The position numbers and the translations under genes are program-made. Shown in pieces: positions 43,189 through 54,165 of a stretch of 64,000 bases of DNA; the first letter of the stretch is position 1, and every line of letters begins with the position of its first letter. The DNA is taken from contig OW386290.2 in assembly GCA_936432065.2 (NCBI GenBank), positions 136,322,677-136,386,676 on the forward strand, written 5' to 3'. This stretch comes from Rutpela maculata. Taxonomy: Eukaryota > Arthropoda > Insecta > Coleoptera > Cerambycidae. The notes beneath the pieces were generated by a model, which worked only from the letters and a program-made list of their open reading frames with translations, did not search any database and had not been told where the DNA came from.

Positions 43189-44361
43189 CACTATATCTTC
43201 TAAACTATGCGTTTTTTCATAAAACATGTTATTTACGTTTTTAAAGTAGATTAAATTTTCTACAATTTGAGACCAGAACCAGCTCTGTAGGTCCAATAGT
43301 TACCAAGATACAGCCCTCCAAAAATTGGCATATTCGTCAATCTCATTCAATTGTGGAGATTTGGAAGTCCCCCCAGGATTCGAGTTGTTTCCCCACGCCT
43401 TCACTGGGTGCGATACCACCTCTGCCCTTTTCTGGTATGGGAAGAACAAACTGTGGAGCGCCATCTAGAAATACCCTCAACTCATCACCACAGCTGAAGT
43501 GTTCCTCCAACTTACTTCAACCCATCAAGCCATCGCAGATGCCGGAGCGAAGTGCCTAGTAGCTCTGTATGGAGGAGACTACAATGAGGATACCCTCCAG
43601 AGCCTGAACTATAAATTTTTTTTTTGAAATCAGCCGCCTCCGCTTGCCTTCTTAACCTCGCTCGTTTGCCTCCAACGGAAGATGGTGCAACATTCCACGC
43701 CTACCGAACTTACCACCAAGTTTAGAAGTGGTTGGGGGTGCAAAAAGATGACACTCAATGAGGATGGAAGAAGGCAGATCAGGGGCGCATTCCAACAACA
43801 ATGATGAGCGAAGTGGCACCCCCCCTACCTTATGAAATTACTATCATGCGGATGCAAGAAAGGCTGTAGCGGAGGCGGCTGTACCTGCCTAAAAGCAGGC
43901 CTCAAGTGCTCGGCACTTTGCAAATTTTGCTCTGGCGTCTCTTGCCAAAACGTCGCCGTAATTCAGATTGACAAAGGAGGAGAAGGAGATGACGACGACA
44001 ACGTCGACGATCCACTATCCATTTTTCAAGCTGAATCGGACGATTTCGAACCACCCACGAAGCGGGCAAAATTAACTATTCCAACCCAACAATATCTCTT
44101 GTAAATATGCATATACATATATCAATAAATAAAAATGTTGAATTAATTACATTGTAAATATATTATTAATAGGCTAAATATATATTTCTTGTGGATGTAC
44201 ATGGGTTTCACTTTTATGAAAAAAATTGCCAATTTTTGGAAGGCTGTATCTTGGTAACTATTGGACCTGGTTCTGGTCTCAAATTGTAGCAGATTTAATC
44301 TCCTTTAAAAACGTAAATAACATGTTTTATGAAAAAACGCATAGTTTAGGAGTTGTAGTGA
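43189..44361 (+). mobile_element. TIR element with PIN/CXC gene (third type)
   Basis: TIRs of about 135 bp: CACTATATCTTCTAAACTAT at the left and, inverted, CACTACAACTCCTAAACTAT at the right, with an inner block TACCAAGATACAGCC on both sides. The outer bases resemble CACTA-type ends, but no matching 3-bp duplication is seen. TIRs differ from those of copies 1-3 although the gene is related. Confidence 0.7.
43382..44104 (+). pseudogene. PIN/CXC protein, C-terminal half (third type)
   Basis: Plus-strand reading starts inside the nuclease-like core: FPHAFTGCDTTSAFFWYGKN, the family's GCDT motif. After frameshifts come DAGAKCLVALYGGDYNEDTL, then LPPTEDGATFHAYRTYHQV, a WGCKKMTLNEDG block, and the cysteine cluster LLSCGCKKGCSGGGCTCLKA followed by CSALCKFCSGVSCQN and an acidic, Lys-Arg tail ending PTQQYLL. 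The 90-codon frame from 43832 is intact. Motif order matches the fragments at 28.4 and 60.0 kb, so the CXC cluster belongs to the nuclease protein. The N-terminal half is missing. Confidence 0.68.
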
Positions 44362-45000
44362 AAAAACCGAAACAAGTGCAAAAAATTTGCGGTTCTTCGA
44401 GTGCTACGAAGTTAGCACAGGTCTTTCGAAGCTGCAAACTTGGATACACACTACTGGTGGTGGTCCTAACAACATATTAAAAAATCAAAACTAGCCGTTA
44501 GTTTGTGATTTTAATGTATTATATTACTGGCCTAAAGTTTAATATGACCGAATTGTTATAAACACTTTCAATTACATACAATTTTTACTTACCACCAAGT
44601 GCAGCGGTCTAGCTAGGGGGGCAAATGTAACGTTTGTGAAACAAGAAAATTGAACGTTTTTATACGATAAAATAACTGATGCTTTCAACTTATTTAAATG
44701 CACTGACTTTCTAAATTCACAGATGAAATAAATGGTAGATGACGTTTTTTTAACGTTTTTCTACTCATCTATATTAATGCATAAAATTTCCTTGCTTACC
44801 ATGTAGCAGGGAACATCGATTTATTTGGATGGTCTTATAACGATCACATTAAAGATCATTATTCTGTGGTTGGGCCAGGGGGCATAACAGTTTTATGCTA
44901 TCTGTTTAGTATGTCAAGCACCCACTGGTTTTATGATAAAACCAGTGGGTGCTTTCATTGCTCATGACTCAGATCCGAGTTGGCGCCACTCTTTGTTAAC
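44362..45000. other. AT-rich spacer
   Basis: Non-coding sequence between two elements. The only notable structure is the hairpin at 44917-44953. Confidence 0.4.
44917..44953. repeat. Perfect 18-bp hairpin
   Basis: AGCACCCACTGGTTTTAT and its exact complement separated by one base. Outside the stem the sequence is not symmetrical. Confidence 0.9.
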
Positions 45001-45629
45001 TGCTCACTAGGGTGGGCCGAAAACGCATTAAAAAATTCAAATACATTATTTTCTATTCTGATAGTCCGAAAAAGGCACCTTATGAGTTTCTCATGAACTA
45101 CCTAAAAGATTTTTTAAAACAAAGTATTCCTTGAGGGGGTGCAGTCACTTTGAAATTTATTATCATAATATGTAGTAATTTTTTTTATTTTTTTGAGCAC
45201 TGCTTGTTACAATGCAAATTAATAGTAATAACCCAAAACTCACTAAGGGGAGGGGGCTGCATATCGAGTTCCACCCGTCCCAAAACCCAACCATGTTGGG
45301 AATTTACTGCTTACAATCAATAGTGTTTTGTTTTGAAGTTTAGTAGCTGTATTAAAATAGCTGTGTTAAAAACAGCAAAAAGTAGTGTTCTCCTAAGTTT
45401 AAATACTTCAAAATTTATATCACAAGTAATTAAAAATCTACTTCATCAGACAATAACTTTTTACATTAAAAGCATTTGTTATTAATAGTGTAATTTGCAA
45501 TATTGTGCTATAAGTAATAGATAAACAACTACAAAAAACTACTACTATCTCAAGATAATAAATCACACAAAAACTGGTCTATAGCATAAAAACAAAATAA
45601 ACACCACACTCAAATATTTTTATATAAAA

Positions 45630-46013
45630 ATGACCATATGTTCTAAGTGTGATGTATTAAATGCTGAACTAATCAGTTGTGATAAATGTGCTTCTAAATT
45701 GTGCCAGGATTGCACACAACTAACCTCAACTGAATTAAGAGCAGTGGCTTTAAAAAAAAGAGAAATATTCTATTGGTGCCCAGAGTGCACTGCAAATGAG
45801 AAAACTCAAAAATCTTCACTAGCAACTTCCAGTGAATGGTCTGACTTTGAAGAAAACATAGCGAAACACCTAAGTAATCTCCAAGCTCAAATAACAAATC
45901 TCCACAATGATCTCACAATTCTAAAAGATTCTAATATTGATTTGATCAAGCTATTAGACAATAGCAATAAATCTGTAAACATGACTGGCAGCGCACTTCA
46001 ACCAGTGCCCTAA
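45630..46013 (+). CDS. LINE ORF1: cysteine-rich finger and coiled coil
   Basis: A 127-codon frame with eight cysteines in a PHD-like pattern (CSKCDVLNAELISCDKCASK, then LCQDC and WCPEC), typical of ORF1 proteins in CR1/Jockey-type LINEs that bind the element RNA. After it, a predicted coiled coil (IAKHLSNLQAQITNLHNDL) suggests self-association. The histidine of the canonical PHD finger is replaced by cysteine. The frame stops at PVP; continuation of ORF1 appears in other frames up to about 46340, so the protein is truncated relative to the family. Confidence 0.7.
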   Translation: MTICSKCDVLNAELISCDKCASKLCQDCTQLTSTELRAVALKKREIFYWCPECTANEKTQKSSLATSSEWSDFEENIAKHLSNLQAQITNLHNDLTILKDSNIDLIKLLDNSNKSVNMTGSALQPVP

Positions 46014-46589
46014 GGCAAACAACCGGATAATGGGAAATCAATGCAACCATCATCATCTATAAACAGGAATAAGCAGCCACAGGCCAAACTTACTAAGCAA
46101 AACATCAATACGGCCCCTACTACGTATACTGTGGAGGCGACGGCAGGCAATACTACTACCATGGATAGTCGCCCCCAACATCAGATGTACACAAAAAGTA
46201 AAGCTTCAGGTATAATTTGCTCTGGTCCAAGTAGGCCAAATATTAGAGTAGCTAACCCCAATATTGGGGAAAAAGTGCCTGAATTATCCTGGATCTACCT
46301 ATCAAACCTTAGCACTGAAACAGAGACAGGCGATGTGTGAGATATATTAGATAGTGAATATCGTCACTTATGCAGATGCATTAAATTGCGATCCAAATTC
46401 AGGAGATCTAGGAGTGCAAGCTTCAAACTGGGAGTACCCAAAGATTTGGAGGAAAGACATTTGTCGGCCAACTTCTGGCCCAAAGGCTTCTATGTAGACA
46501 AGTATATATCTATAGTAACCTAAACCAAAATCAAAACTGTCATCAACCGCTTAATAGGCATAATGCTGCTAACTCTCATCGTTCTCCAA

Positions 46590-49290
46590 AAAACTGATTA
46601 AGTCCAACAGCACCATTGATCTAGGCCTCTATTACCAGAATGTTCGTGGACTCAACACCAAAATTAACACTCTCTACCCCAGTATCAGTGCATGTCAATA
46701 TGAATCCATCAGTCTCAGTGAAACCTGGCTCTCGAGCAGCATCTCCAATTTGGAGCTAGTTCCCGAATCATATAGTGTATCCAGATGTGACCGTGACCCT
46801 AGCTTAACAGGTCTAATCCGTGGCGGTGGAGTTCTAATAGCTACTAATGATCATATTCACTCTATGCACATCGATTTAACACCGATCCGAAATAACTTTC
46901 CGAATATTGATATTGTGGGAAGTAAACACACCTGTTTCAGCACCACACACTTGCTGTTTTTGTCTTATATATTCCTCCTAACACGTTAACAGGAGAACTC
47001 GAACAATTTTTTGATCAATTGGAAAATATTGTGTGTAACTTTGATAACCCCGTAATTATAGGAGACTTCAACATTCCTCTATTTAATATTACTGATAATG
47101 ACCCAAAAAGCCGCATATTATGCAATTTTATGGATTTCCTATCACTAGATCAATATAACAATGTAAAAAATGACAACGGTAGAACCCTTGACTTAGTTCT
47201 GGCAAAAAGTCAATGTCACTGTCAGATTTTTCATGATGAGTCGCCATTAGTCGCGGAAGACAAGCATCATCCGGCCTTATCTATAACACTAACCATCCAC
47301 ACTCAACATCTCGACAAATTCCCCTGCAAAACCACACAAACCTCCTACAATTTTCGGAAGGCCGACTTTCCCGCTCTCTATCACTCAATTCTTGAAACAG
47401 ATTGGTCGTTCTTATCTACTTATTGACTCAGCTTGCGATTCTTTTTACAGCCTGTTTCAGTCGTTACTAGACGCGCATGTGCCGCACTATAAGTCTATTA
47501 AGTATAAATACCCAGTTTGGTACAGCACTGAATTAAGAGCTGCCATTCGCGACAAGGAACGTCATCGTAAACAATATAATAAGTGCCATAGCGAAGAATC
47601 TTTAAATAATTATAAACGGTCCAGGGCTTCAGCTAAGGCACTCAGTATTCGTGATTACAAAAAATATATCGAAAGAGAGGAACATTCGATCAAAACCAAC
47701 CCCACTATGTTTTGGTCTTTTGTCAATAACAAAAAAGGCAAATCTAGGATACCCGGGACAATGCGCTATAATAATGAGGAGCTTCACAATCCTCAAGACA
47801 TTGCTGAAGTCTTTAGTCGACTCTTTGAGCAAGCTTTTCCTCACTCTGAACCTAATGACACCATTGACATCGATCACAATATTGACGTTAACATGCCAAG
47901 TTAAATGTAATCAATTTATCTGAAGAGGAAATAACCGATTCTATAAAAAAGTTGAAGAATAAAATGGCAAGTGGACCGGACGGCATTCCTCCCGGCCTTC
48001 CTTATCAGAGATTGTGCCTATGTACTCTGCCAACCGTTGAGAATATTATTTAACCTATCTCTTAAGTTAGGTACCTTCCCAGACATATGGAAAAAAGCTA
48101 GGGTTTGCCCCATCCTAAAACAGGGAGATTCCTCTGATATTGCTAATTACAGACAAATTACATTATTGTGCAACTTTGCGAAGGTCTTTGAGATATCCCT
48201 GTATAATCGCATTTACCCCCTTGTTAAAAATGTCATTTCTGTGGACCAACACGGCTTCATGGAAAAAGGCTCAACTACTACTAACCTATTATGTTTTACT
48301 CAATATCTCTCCGATATCATTGACATACGAGGTCAGGTGGATGTGATATATACGGACTTCTCCAAGGCATTTGATCGCATTGATCATTGCCTATTACTAT
48401 CCAAACTTCGACTGTACGGCTGCTCTACCACTCTTGTTCAGTTCTTCTCTTCGTACCTGACAAACCGCCTTAATTATGTCGCTTACAATGGTTTTACTTC
48501 TAACTCATATACCATAACATCAGGGGTACCACAGGGTTCCAATTTAGGTCCGCCGTTTTTTGCTCTTTTTGTCAATGATCTCAATGACACTCAAAAAGCT
48601 GCAAAAAGCTTTTTTTCGCAGATGACCTAAAAATCTTTACGTCAATAAACTCCATAGACGACTGTCATATGCTACAAAGGGAACTTAATAAAGTAGCACA
48701 GTGGTGTCATTTAAACTCCCTTGCTCTAAATATAACCAAATGCAAGGTTGTAACTTACTCACGAAAAGATGAACTCATTGAATACGACTATCATATCGAC
48801 ACACAATCTTTGTCCCGTACCGTACCGACTCAACCAGAGATCTAGGAGTATTTTTCGATAACAAATTATCATTTGCCAAGCATATCGAGTGAACGGTTTC
48901 CTCGTCTATGAAAACCTTAGGGTTTATTTTAAGACTAAGTCAAGTCTTCCGGGAGGCGTCCTAATCAAACTATTTTATTGCTATATTCGGTCTAAACTTG
49001 AGTACTGCTCACTGATTTGGAGCCCTATCTATGATTATCAAGTAAAATTAATCGAGTCTGTTCTTAGAAAATTCTTAAAACTACTCTGCTTCCGCACTGA
49101 TGGTAGATATCCAAACAGAGGCTGCGACCAGACTTATCTGTTTAGAAGGCAATTTTATGCTGTAAAATTCCTGTATTTGCTCATACACAACAGGGTTGAC
49201 TGCCCTCCTGAACTAAGCCAGTTGAACTTTTTGGTTCCAAGAGCCGCCAGTCGCATCCCTCTCACATTTTATTGTCAACCGGCATGAACC
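46590..49290 (+). pseudogene. LINE ORF2: endonuclease and RT, broken
   Basis: Endonuclease motifs: YYQNVRGLNTKI and SLSETWL near 46630-46730, GDFNIPLF near 47058, and a DKHHPALS block near 47263. RT motifs: KMASGPDGIPP near 47962, ANYRQITLLCNFAKVFE, motif A IYTDFSKAFDRIDH, motif B SGVPQGSNLGP, and motif C FFADDLK, which falls just after a frameshift near 48615. The C-terminal part (KLEYCSLIWSPIYDYQ) continues to about 49287. At least four frame breaks (about 46960, 47430, 47960, 48615) make it inactive. Confidence 0.75.
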
Positions 49291-49617
49291 AATATAATGC
49301 TGAAGTCTCCTATATTCGTTATTTGCACTAACTACAATTCAATCTGTGATACTTGTGATATATTCAACTGCACAGTCAATACAATTCATACTTCTCTTAA
49401 GAATTGCAGCGTCCCATAATGTTAAAATAATATAAACATGTAGGGCACTTGTAATTAATTTTATATTGTTTGTCACTTATATGTATGTATGTAGCTATGT
49501 ATTTTTCTTTTTTTTTTGTCGCTTTCTTGTCCTGTAATTGGTTCTTTTGTTCTGTTGGACAAATGTATTGAATAAATAAATAAATAAATAAATAAATAAA
49601 TTTTCGAATCAAATTTA

Positions 49618-50290
49618 GGCATCATTGCGGGATGCTATCCAAGATCTAATAAAACCGTCTCTAGCTATGAACCCACAAACAGCAGCTGAAGCTTCTATAA
49701 CTAATTTTACTCTCCGTTCTACACTTTGCGTGTGGCACGGAAAACTGCAAAGGCTCAATTTTTCCTGTGGAAACCATATCATGTAGTTCTTCATCAGCCA
49801 AGGTTGTAATGATTGGTGGTTCTGTTACTACTATATCATGCCATTCAATCATATCTACGTTATCGTCACAACTAAAACTTAGCTGTGGTATTTTAAACAG
49901 TCTCACATTTTCTGATTTATTTTTCCTGGTCTTAATAACTTTACGTAGTCCCAATTCACAAATATGTTTTCGCTTATCAGTAATCATCGGCAATATAATA
50001 TATTCGGGATGTGTGAAGTATGCGTTTCTGTGTATGACAGGGTCTAGAATTTCGTGTAGATCTTCTGTAAGATAGCGGGAATTTTTAATCAACATAAAGA
50101 GATGTCTTGTGCTGTCTTTACAGGATGGTTTGGCCTTAATCTCAAACCATGTCGGAGCATAAATCTTGACAACGTAGTCTGCTAATATTTGTAAGTTTTC
50201 GCTTGGATCCTCAGGTTTTTTTTTCTTTAATATTTGCCAAAGTTTGATGTCTACGGCCATCAAAATAAAGACTTTATAATAACTCAATTC
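49618..50290 (-). pseudogene. RNase-H-fold transposase-like gene, C-terminal part
   Basis: Minus-strand fragment related to the gene at 19.4-21.7 kb: ILADYVVKIYAPTWFEIKAK, RHLFMLIKNSRYL, then, after a frameshift near 49740, PCHTQSVERRVKLVIEASAA and CGFIARDGFIRSW, ending at a stop at about 49618. The VERRVKL motif matches AERGIKL of the other copy and may hold the catalytic glutamate. The DGK and CCDT parts are deleted. The natural stop and TIR position indicate the true 3' end of the gene. Confidence 0.65.
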
Positions 50291-50605
50291 ATTAAAATTA
50301 GATAGTGCAGAGGCATTAGAGGGGATTGCGTTGGCACACAGTACGAATTACTATCAATGTCCTTGATGTCTTCTTGTGTACGACAGATGCTGGATACAAG
50401 TAAATACTAAATTAGAATAAAAATTCTTTTAGCTAATGGTGTTTCCATATTAAAGAATTTTAGAAAATTTCAAAACCTCTGCGACCCCTCAAAGACTTTT
50501 TGGAACTGAACCAAATTTTTTTTGGTTAATAACATTAACTAGAGAAATACTTTTTTGGCTCTCAGAAGTTGAAAAAAGATAATCGATTTTTTCGGCCCAC
50601 CCTAG

Positions 50606-51059
50606 TGCTTACGTCTCTGATCCGAGTCGCTGGTATAAATTACTTTGTTCATTTGGTAATTATTTATTTTATATCACCTGTACCATAAAAAGATCCTAAA
50701 CTCCGATAACTGTACCTACAATTAATCACAATAAACCAGGTTAGCACAGAACAAACAGGTCCAAGTGAGAGTAGCAAGCAATGTGTTAATGTCAAAGGGC
50801 CTTTTTATTATAAGTTAAAATCGGGTAAAATCATTTCTAAAAATCATTAATTAAATCATTCTGTCGCTCTGTACAATTTTCAGTTCATAAAAACATTAAT
50901 TTTCATTTTACAAATTTTTAAAATTACTGAGATCCTTTCGCTGCAACGAATTTTGACCATTTAAACCTCCGTCCGACTACACATATTTATACTGGATATA
51001 GTCGAGCGCGCCGTTTCTGATTGGTTAGTCTTAAAATTTTGGCTCCTCCCTTAGTATAA
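50606..51059. other. Spacer, possible 5' part of an LTR
   Basis: AT-rich and non-coding. It may hold the U3 start of the promoter-bearing repeat downstream, but no TG...CA boundary could be fixed. Confidence 0.3.
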
Positions 51060-51364
51060 ATATAATTTACTTCGCATCTCGAGCATTCCAGAAATAGTTA
51101 GCATTCCAGACATTCTAGAGACTTCGAAATTCGAAAATTACGGGAACAAATCTAGAATCTTTTATTTCTAATATATAAATGGGCACTCTGCATCGCGGAA
51201 TCAGTTCATCTCAGACATCGGTAACATTAAAACTTCGAATCGGGACAAAACTCAAAGGCAAATTTTTACTCTAGTGCTTATCATTGCAACATTATTTATT
51301 AACAAGTTACTAATTAAGTTTCTTTAAATAATCAAAGTATTGTGGAACGTGAACAGCAAATAAA
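51060..51364 (+). promoter_or_regulatory. Probable solo LTR: HSE-like motifs, TATA, Inr, poly(A)
   Basis: Heat-shock-element-like TTCnnGAA units lie at 51086-51164 (ATTCCAGAAA, ATTCTAGAG, TTCGAAATTCGAAAA, TCTAGAATC). A TATA box (TATATAAAT, 51172-51180) is followed at the expected distance by an arthropod initiator TCAGTT (51201-51206), and AATAAA at 51359-51364. A promoter and a poly(A) signal about 185 bp apart with no coding sequence is the layout of an LTR. The ends and target duplication were not resolved, so a host promoter remains possible. Confidence 0.5.
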
Positions 51365-51424
51365 CTGTGATTTATTTTTCTTTCTTGTAAAAAAAGTGAC
51401 TTTTATTTCAAATCATCTTTATCA

Positions 51425-52274
51425 AAACCATATACAGGGTGTTTCAAAAATTTAGTGACTCAAAAGTTGAGTGGTGCAGTTTATTTTTTTGTGCACGAAT
51501 TAATAAATCCACCCACATTGGTTCGTGTTCATTAACCTATTAATTGTTCATTCATAGGTGAGGTGCACTCTGGAGGTACAACAACTTATTTTTGACACTT
51601 TTGACATCGTTTCCATGGAAACAAGCGGTATTTTAAGGTTAACTGTTAAAGTTCAAACTGTATAAAACATTTCTATTTTAAAACTAGTGAACAGTTTATA
51701 TTGTGGGTCAAATATAATCAATAAATGATAATAATAGGCCTTCTTTTTGTGTTCTTATCAACAATGTGCTAGTAATTTACATCCAGGGTGACGTCACCTA
51801 TTTACATGGCGGCTCATCCTGTAAGACATCATATATTGGAATATGGAGACCCCCTAGAGCCTGTTTAATTTCGTTTAATTAACGTACATAATTAGCGAAT
51901 TTTTAACGATTACGTTTACTTTTGTTTCGTAAATGTTAAAAATTAACGTATATTTACCGTTTTATTAACGTTACTTAATCATTATCTATGATATCTAAAA
52001 GATGTTTATATTTGGTCAATAAAAACGTTTTTTCGCGAGACATTTTTTCGTTGAATCAATTTCTAAAAACCCTATAACATTTTTTAAATGTACGTGTGCC
52101 CATTGGGTAAGTCATAGAAATATGATCACCTCGTCGATCTTACCTATTGTGCAGTTTAGGTGATTTTAGATCAGAGTTAGCGACAAGAAATAAAAGCCTC
52201 AACACACGGCATTGTTGCAAACAGTCATATCAACAACACAAGGTTAAAATAACTACAAATTTACAAATAAAAGG
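51425..52274. other. Downstream flank of GMP synthase, repeats
   Basis: Starts with TACAGGGTGTTTCAAAAATT, the kind of end seen in mariner-like elements, but no partner end was found. The rest is AT-rich with no gene. Confidence 0.35.
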
Positions 52275-52280
52275 TTTATT
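52275..52280 (-). terminator. GMPS: Possible poly(A) signal of GMP synthase
   Basis: AATAAA on the minus strand, about 270 nt after the stop codon. It is the clearest hexamer I saw downstream. Confidence 0.4.
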
Positions 52281-52546
52281 AGAGGAAAACTTAAACCATA
52301 ACATAGAAATTACAAATGATTAACAATTTTTTTGCATATACTCACAATTATAATATTTATAACATTTGAGCCGTGTGGTGCAACATGATTTTTTTTTCAA
52401 TAACTTAATAAACAGATCAAAAAGGTATTGTAACAATACAATTTATATAAAACAGATTCAAATAATAAAACAAGGAACCTTAAAGTCTGTTCAATCTAAC
52501 AAAATTACATTAATAATTTATACATCGCGTGAAGTTGCATCGATCA

Positions 52547-52648
52547 TCATTCCCACTCGGTCGTTCCAGGAGGTTTTGAGGTTAAGTCGTACAAAACTCT
52601 AGAAATTCCCGGCACTTGAACCACTTCCTGCACCATCCTTTGTACCAC
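52547..52648 (-). CDS. GMPS: GMP synthase, last coding exon
   Basis: GMP synthase (glutamine-hydrolysing) converts XMP, ATP and glutamine to GMP in the cytosol. This terminal exon has 33 codons plus a stop, after acceptor TACTTTTAAG. It ends with the family's diagnostic C-terminus: VPGISRVLYDLTSKPPGTTE then WE and the stop codon. The invariant SKPPGTTEWE closes the dimerisation domain and contributes to nucleotide binding. It begins with VVQRMV in phase 0, continuing PVD of the exon at 56583. The intron between them holds a 3.9-kb TIR element. Confidence 0.93.
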   Translation of the reverse strand: MVQRMVQEVVQVPGISRVLYDLTSKPPGTTEWE

Positions 52649-52978
52649 CTTAAAAGTAGACACTCTTTTAATGCGACTCAGAAAAAAATTTAACGTTATA
52701 CAGCGTGTGTTATTTAATGCCGCAACACCCCATTATTTTGGAACGCGTTGCAAGATTTAACATTTTTTATTTTTTTGAGATATAGTGCTCGATGAGCTCT
52801 ATTTGACTGTTTTGAAAAATTGTAATTTTCATATTTTCAAGGCCTACTAAGTTCTTCCAAATGAGTCGAAATTTCGAGATTGACTATTAGGCAATTTTTT
52901 ATTGGCAAATTGGATAGCGTATTAGATTCGCAGTAGTCTCAAATACCTTTATACAGAATTTTAGCTCGATACCTCATA

Positions 52979-53492
52979 TAGGGTGTTTGTTATTCAATAG
53001 CCAGATTTAAAATTCCTCATTTTTCGACTGACCCTATACAAAAGTCGGTTAGGTTTACTAAAAAGGTAAAGTAGTCATTCGACTTAAGGAACATCAAATA
53101 TTAAATGAGGAAGAAAAAAGAAAAGTTATTCTTTAAATAAATAGTGCTTCTATACATTATTCGGTTGCTGTGCTTAGGTGCTTTTTTTTCTTCCTCATTT
53201 AGTAACATCAACATCAGATACTAAAAAATGAGGAACAAAAAAGAAAAGCTATTCCGTCCAATCCATTTGCTTGAAAAATTCCCATTAAGGCATCTACATA
53301 CAGCAACCGAATAATGTATAGAAACACTATTTATTTAAAGAATAACTTTTCTTTTTTCTCTTCATTTAGTATCCGATGTTCCTTAAGTCGAACGACTACT
53401 TTACCTTTTTAGTAAATTTAACCGACTCTTATACAGGGCCAATCGAAAAGTGAGAAATTTTAAATTTGGTTATTAAATAACAAACACTCTAT
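52979..53492. mobile_element. Foldback MITE in the left TIR
   Basis: TAGGGTGTTTGTTATT and inverted AATAACAAACACTCTA at the ends, with mirrored inner blocks such as AAAAGGTAAAGTAGTC. The opposite TIR lacks it (CCTCTTAGACTATATGAGG is continuous there), so it is an insertion at TA. Confidence 0.78.
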
Positions 53493-54165
53493 ATTAGTCT
53501 AAGAGGTGGCCGTAAAAAAATGCGACCATCAGTTAACAGAATAAAATGTTTTTTAAATGTTAGTACTCACAGCGACCATAAAAAAAATCACGCATTGCCT
53601 GGGCAGAAGTTGTGCAGAAATTTCGTATGAATTTTCTACGGTACATTTTTCGTATACTAACCATACCAATCGCGGAACAGCTTCAAATTACTTTTAAAAT
53701 TTAGTGTTTACAGAGTAAAAAAAAATCAATTGCATTGCCTCGTTAATTTTTGTGCCAATGTCTTGGCAATTAACTTTTTTGAATTTTTTTTTTTTACCCT
53801 CACTGTACCTATCGATTAACAGCTTCAAACTACCACCAAATTTTAGTTTAAACATTTATCTATTAGAAAAAATAACATTGCCACGTCTATGCCTGTGCCA
53901 AACACCTGGCAATGTCTCTCAAAGTCCTATGTTATTACTAATACAACCCATTACAGAAGTATTCAGGTAAAAATAATTAATCATTCAATAAACAATTATA
54001 ATGATTTCAAAACAACAGTTTTTGTTTATTTAAATATTTTATAAAGTTATAAGTTATAAAGTTACTTAGTACAAAGAAATAATTTTCATATATAGTACAA
54101 TGAAATTGATAGAAACTTACATAACTAGAAACATATATTAAAACATACATATTTATGTATTGTCA

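Larger units (their letters stand above)
45330..49612 (+). mobile_element. Near-full-length LINE with PHD-type ORF1
   Basis: A plus-strand non-LTR retrotransposon with ORF1, an AP-type endonuclease and an RT, ending in an AAAT repeat tail (49571-49602). The 5' end is estimated near 45330 and the target duplication is not resolved. ORF2 has several frameshifts. It is inserted just past the stop codon of the RNase-H-type gene of copy 2. Confidence 0.75.
45007..50605 (-). mobile_element. DNA transposon with TAGGGTGG termini (copy 2)
   Basis: Ends CTAGGGTGGGCCGAAAA and inverted TTTTTCGGCCCACCCTAG, flanked by TGCTCA (45001-45006) and TGCTTA (50606-50611), one mismatch. It carries the 3' end of an RNase-H-fold transposase-like gene on the minus strand and a 4-kb LINE in its 3' UTR. 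Without the LINE it would be about 1.3 kb, so it is internally deleted. Confidence 0.78.
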
